64,000 nucleotides of DNA, taken from NCBI GenBank assembly GCA_944470555.2, contig OX104127.1, positions 67,727,646 to 67,791,645 on the forward strand, written 5' to 3'. Of the stretch, positions 59,401 to 64,000 are shown piece by piece (position 1 is the stretch's first letter; every line of letters begins with the position of its first letter). Source of the DNA: Heterobilharzia americana. Taxonomy: Eukaryota; Platyhelminthes; Trematoda; Strigeidida; Schistosomatidae. The position numbers and the translations under genes are program-made. A model generated the notes under the pieces. It was not told the origin of the DNA, ran no database searches, and saw nothing but the letters and a program-made list of their open reading frames with translations.

Positions 59401-60955
59401 TTGACTCTAGTTTCGGTCAAATATGTACTACTTTTTTTACAGTAGCTTTTCTTCCGTAATAATGATTCAGGTACTTTGGTCAACCAAGTAACAGTCGTCA
59501 ACACAATGCCATGCTATCAGGTACCGGATATAATTGAATGAAGTTCGATTGATCATAGATGTAATGCAGTGGAAACGTGCTTCACTTCAACAACTTTGAT
59601 GGAGTGAAACACCCACGGCTTAGCACAATGAACTGTGTAGACTTCGAAAAAATAATAATAGGATGTAATTGATTTGAAACATGTGCTGTATTAGTGCAAT
59701 ACACTGGTCATCCATTTCTATATGAAGCACTACTAAGGGTAAATCAGTCTCTTTAAAAATAATCGAAATAGCATATGGTCAAACTGATACCCTTCACGGG
59801 AACACACCCTTGGTATCAAGGCTGAGTTACCGGGGTAGGTTTAATACAACAACAAATAGTTTATGAATCCATAAAAGCGGTCTAAACCTCCTTATAGCTA
59901 GTTTCCACGAGTCTAAGTATATGTCTCAAAATGTTTTTGGAAACATATTTGAAATATGCAAACAAATCAATGTACATCTTTATTCGTAGGTGTCTGAATA
60001 GTGCATCTTTGTTCAACATTTCTATAACGAGTAGTGTATAGTTATTTAGTGAAGTTTACATCTCCCCAGTTGTGTACATCCTTTGACTGGTTGGACGGGA
60101 AATTGATAAGCGCCGGTTGATATTGTAGGGGAAAGAAACTATGACAATATGGGTGCTACCTTGTTCATGTAGGTTTCCTATAAATGGGACATTTTATTGG
60201 CCCATGGTGCCAGGAGGTTATAAGAATGTTTAATAATCGTAGGCTGTTGTATATTGAAATAATGCAAGGAAAAAACGTTTTGCACCATAAAATGAGCTTA
60301 TTTAATTTTGCGGCCCTTCATCATCTGCAAACAGCCCACAATTGAAGTGAAATATTGGTAGTAATAATGACATAGCTTACTTTAAAAATGTAAAAATAAA
60401 TGAAGATTTTAAATTCAGGATTAGTCGAGTAAACAGGTTTTAATCGAAATCAATGGCAATTTATATCCGATGTATCAGGTTCTAGAGCTATGGAGAAATG
60501 AACAACAAGCAGGAGTGTAAAAGAAGGTGTTAAAGAGCTACTAGGCTACGCAATTACATTAAAAATTGAGAAAAACGTAATAAGCAATGAAGAAATGATG
60601 CAATCAAAAAGATGGGAAATACCTACGTACATGTGTAGAAAACTATATACAGTTAACAGGGTTAGTCAATCTCTTTCTGAGTACAAAGGTTAGATTGAAA
60701 GTGTACAGTGACGAGGGTTTCCGCAAAGCGTAATGAACATGGCGTTCTTTGTTTGTTGGTTATCCCGAAGGATTGAGGAATAGCTATCTGATGTCTTGTT
60801 CCCATTTAGTGCCTGGCGGTTACGCCGGTAAAGACGTTGCTACCTTTCAGACGCAGACTTCTCGAAATAGATTCATAAAACCGAGTAGATGCCTTTCTTT
60901 TGGTTCTTTTGTACCTGCTTCCACAGATGGATTGATATACACATTTGAAGGTGAC
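59401..60955. other. Intergenic, nothing firmly recognised
   Basis: A plus-strand frame at 60749-60994 has no family signature. Its minus strand may be the C-terminal continuation of the Penelope copy at 60960-61870, but I cannot support that with motifs. Confidence 0.3.
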
Positions 60956-60959
60956 GAGA

Positions 60960-61870
60960 AAGGCATTTGTCTACTTTCGACTGTGTTATTGTAAACTGAG
61001 ACCAGTCTAGCAACAGGAAGCTCCTTCTCAGTGCAGCTTTTATTATTCTGTCTATTCTTTCAGATGTCTCAGCACCTTTGCATGATAGACGAAGAAGCAG
61101 GCTTCTCAGTTGTTAAGTGTTTGGGTCTCTTAAGAAATTCTTTTCTATGCTTCGTGATGAATTCCTTTGATACTTATTTTCCATCAGAGCCTTCTTAATG
61201 ATACAGAATTCTTCCTATTTGTCTTTCGAGGATAGGGTTCTTATTCTAGTGAAGGTGCTGACCAATCCACGTGTCCTTTTTGTTGATAGCTTTCTCAACT
61301 GTGCCATCACATTTCTGTCTTGTATTTAGATCAAAGAAATCGAATCTGTCCTCATTTTTGGTATTCCATTTTTAAAATTCATATTTAGATGAGCTTGGTT
61401 GAAGGTATCGAACAACTTTGACGTATGATTCGTATTATCACAAACGATGAAATTAGTATCATCGGTAATATTTCGTTTCCTTGATGGCAGGGCTCAAACA
61501 TGGTCGTTGGAGATGAGCCATAAATATATCAGCTAGGATGCGTCCTAGTGGCGAATCCATAACCACTCCATCAGCTTGCCAGTGTATTTGATTATTAAAC
61601 TGGTATTATTGAGAGAAACAGTAATTATTTGAGTTCCCTTTTCATCAACGGTAGTAGATCAGACTGTTGATAGATTATATCGATCGTCTCATTCACTGGT
61701 ATGTACGTAAATAATGTGGAAACATCAAAGGACACCATGAATTTATCCGAGATATCCAGTTCTTCATAGAATGACAATATACGTTACACGCTGGGATTCG
61801 GGAACCTTTTCTTGATGGGTTCCAATCTCTCTGCTAACCAACAAGCCAATTAGTGACAAGGTGAGTTTAT
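60960..61870 (-). mobile_element. Penelope-like RT fragment (Cercyon-like)
   Basis: Minus strand, 5' to 3': LAERLEPIKK at about 61830, KFMVSFDVSTLFTYIPVNET at about 61690-61745, then DGVVMDSPLGRILADIFMAH at 61510-61570 (the G-SPLGP-LADIFM block of Penelope RTs), LSPAIKETKYYR, then a damaged RYDTNFIVCD at about 61440 (normally RYVDDTFI, so the catalytic VDD is disturbed). RFDFFDLNTRQKCDGTVEKA and VRTLSSKDK-like traces lead to about 61060. Frame shifts are present. The name Cercyon is recalled for schistosome Penelope elements, not tested. Confidence 0.7.
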
Positions 61871-61924
61871 CCTGGACAAAAGGGTCTCTAAGGAACACTC
61901 AACTTATGGATTTTTGAAGGGCAA

Positions 61925-62062
61925 TGAGTCATTGAGTCACATCTATTACGTGAGGGCTGGTGATGCTACCTGGTTGCTCAAACCTCAGCAGGTGGAGCGG
62001 GCTGGAACCCGTGTCGTAATGTTTGGTCGTCATCTCTGTAAATCATTGAGCCACAACACCGC
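61925..62062 (-). repeat. tRNA-derived SINE (family A), antisense
   Basis: GTTGCTCAAACCTCAGCAGG, GGCTGGAACCCGTGTCG (inverted box B, one base off) and AATCATTGAGCCACAACACC (inverted box A). Confidence 0.6.
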
Positions 62063-62579
62063 CCGGATGGCCGTATATGAAAGGTAGTTGTGAACCTCTT
62101 GGTTTAAGCTGATTACAGGTTGGTCCATCAGTAAAATGCTTCTTCATGAGTTCCTTGAGGTACTTGCTTTCTTATACTAGTTTGATTACCATTTCAATTT
62201 GATCTCCACTTATCATAATACTGACTGTTTCAATGTAGTAATAAAGGTAAATCATACCTTATGTTGACTATTGTATTTCACTTATTCTCATGGAGGTATA
62301 ACTGTAGAGCTTGAAGAAAAAGTTATCGAAAGCAATTGTTCTCTGAAATGTATATAAGTGAATGATTATTTCTAAATTTCATCTCCTTATTGTATGATTG
62401 TTCCGTCCATGTTGACTTCATTGCACAGCTAACAAGCCAGACTGATAACTATTTCGACCTGATAAGAAAACTTACATTCATTTGATTTAGTCTTCATCTA
62501 CCAATAACATTGGCTCAATGGTGCAAGGAAAACGATAACATACAGCCTTCATGAGATTGATTTTTAATTTCTAAATAAG

Positions 62580-64000
62580 TTTGAATGGGCAGTCCGTTGG
62601 AATGGAATGATCAGTGTCGACAATGTGTACAGTAATAGCACTTCTAATAGATCCATTATCGCCTCTATACAAACATGTCGAATGATGTTCCTGAAGTCTC
62701 TTGAATGAAACTCACGTTGAATTGCTCATACACGTTGCTCCACAAGAAGAGGAGAACCGATGTGTACAAACAGAATTGGTCAAATGCTAGATGAAAGTGA
62801 ACAATGGGTAGTAAGTGAGTACTAATCACAACGTTGGTGCAAAATATCTCTGAAGAGCGTTTTACATAGTTTCCTTCTTAGCGTCAGCCAATAGATGATC
62901 AGTTTTGAAGCTTAGATTGATACAGAAAATCTTTTACGGCGCAGAGGCGAATCTCTGTTCTGGAGGTTTCGGTTTATTCTTTTTGTCGATGAAATGTGAG
63001 GGATATCCACTTTCAATCAGGATTCTTAGAAGAGAAAACTCTTTTATCACATGTAACCCGGATATTTTTTAGATGTGAATGGCATGTTACCATTCAGAGT
63101 TATCTTACGACGTAAGATTTGGTAAATAGCCATTCGGAATAAGCTCTCTGCGGTTTGGTCTTTTTAGTGTCCCATCAGTTTTTCTTCTAATTAGTTGGAC
63201 ATCTAAAAATGAAGTTTTCGATTCATTCTTCAACTCGAGAGTCAGTGTGATGGCAGACTGACAATTATCGAATACATGTAGAACATGATTCAAATCATGT
63301 TTTATTTTCTCAGATAAATAAGGCATTATCTACATTTTTTTCGTATCAATGAAAACCGACGATTATCGACTGAAGCAGGCCGTTTTCTAAACTGTCTATT
63401 AGGCAGTCTGCAAGTCACGAGTGTAGGGGAGATCTTCTAGCCATCATACCATCCTTTTGTTTATGTATCAAGACTCTGAATGTAGCTTGGACATTAGACA
63501 TGCATCTTAGTAATAAGTCTTTCATGGATAACGAAAGACATGTTTCGACGAAGAAGTATTTCTTTTCTAGTATATTGATTTTAGAATTCTCTTTCAAGTG
63601 ATAGATCAGTATTCCAACCTTCAAGTTGTTAATTTCAATGTATATGCATATGAAGCAAATAGTTTCCATTAGAGGAACGTAGGTGAAAACCGAATTGATA
63701 TCAAGTGATACCATACTTTACCTAGACATATATACATTTCTATGACGGTCAACGAATTCAAGTGTTGTCCACACACTTATCTCCTTACAAGTAATTTCTG
63801 TTAACCATTTTGTGATTGACTGGTAGGAATTCTCATCAAAATAATTGTATGTATTTACCATTGTAAAACATTGTAAATGAAGTCGCTGAAAAATGCCTCT
63901 TCTTCTTTCATATGATTAAATCGACATAACTTCTGAAGCACTACATGTAATGGTCCACCTTGAGAATATTTCTAGTTGTTTCTTAAGAATCGAAAGTGAA
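62580..64000 (-). mobile_element. Penelope-like element with RT and GIY-YIG-like parts, reaching the window edge
   Basis: Minus strand from the right edge: YQSITKWLTEITCKE then TLEFVDRHRNVYMSR (63730-63840), SMVSLDINSVFTYVPLMETI (63655-63714), KDGMMARRSPL (about 63425). The A-G-LADIFM centre is then lost. KTSFLDVQLIRRKTDGTLKR follows (63180-63230), then LLRILIESGYPSHFIDKKN and KPKPPEQRF (62930-63030), and near 62600-62780 a decayed GIY-YIG-like stretch ending RGDNGSIRSAITVHIVDTDH. Several stops. The order RT then GIY-YIG is that of Penelope-like elements. Confidence 0.65.

Overview
The window looks like nuclear DNA of a blood fluke (Schistosoma or a close relative). It is AT-rich and dense with non-LTR retrotransposons, Penelope-like elements, tRNA-derived SINEs, SMalpha-type retroposons with hammerhead-ribozyme cores, and long (TA)n microsatellites. 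The protein genes are split by introns. One of them shows the schistosome habit of tiny 5' introns (30-44 nt) followed by kilobase 3' introns. Genus is an inference from this combination; no search was run.

Genes, left to right, all on the + strand. (1) 820-5161: the last two exons of a gene whose C-terminus resembles gamma-synergin, an AP-1/clathrin adaptor partner. (2) 11036-11794: a 252-residue reading frame of unknown function with an HMG-box-like C-terminus. (3) 18704-25410: a three-exon CCDC103/DNAAF19-like gene, a dynein-arm assembly factor. (4) 40727-55492: a complete 14-exon MCM2 gene, a subunit of the replicative helicase, about 894 residues. MCM2 has one reading-frame break in exon 4.

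Mobile DNA fills the rest. 1-745 is the 3' end of a Perere-3/SR3-like retrotransposon. 1740-2340 is a CR1-like piece. 5.85-9.5 kb holds three Penelope-like fragments, one between inverted flanks. 10.2-11.0 kb holds two SMalpha copies in a row. 12.4-15.4 kb (minus) and 26.7-28.3 kb (plus) are Perere-3-like; a 1.35-kb part is shared in inverted orientation on either side of the CCDC103 gene. An RTE-like family is present at 21.0-22.05 (plus), 25.5-26.1, 29.76-33.06 and 36.25-39.13 kb (all minus). 58.3-64.0 kb is mainly Penelope-like debris, including one copy that keeps reverse transcriptase and GIY-YIG-like parts at the window edge.

The four genes share no obvious pathway and are not an operon. 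MCM2 acts in DNA replication, CCDC103 in cilia, and synergin in vesicle traffic. No bacterial-type system, CRISPR array, rRNA or intact tRNA gene was seen. I did not find a convincing new biological system. The points most worth checking are the MCM2 frame break with a frame-restoring pseudo-intron, the inverted repeats around CCDC103, the degenerate hammerheads, and the Penelope copies with inverted flanks.
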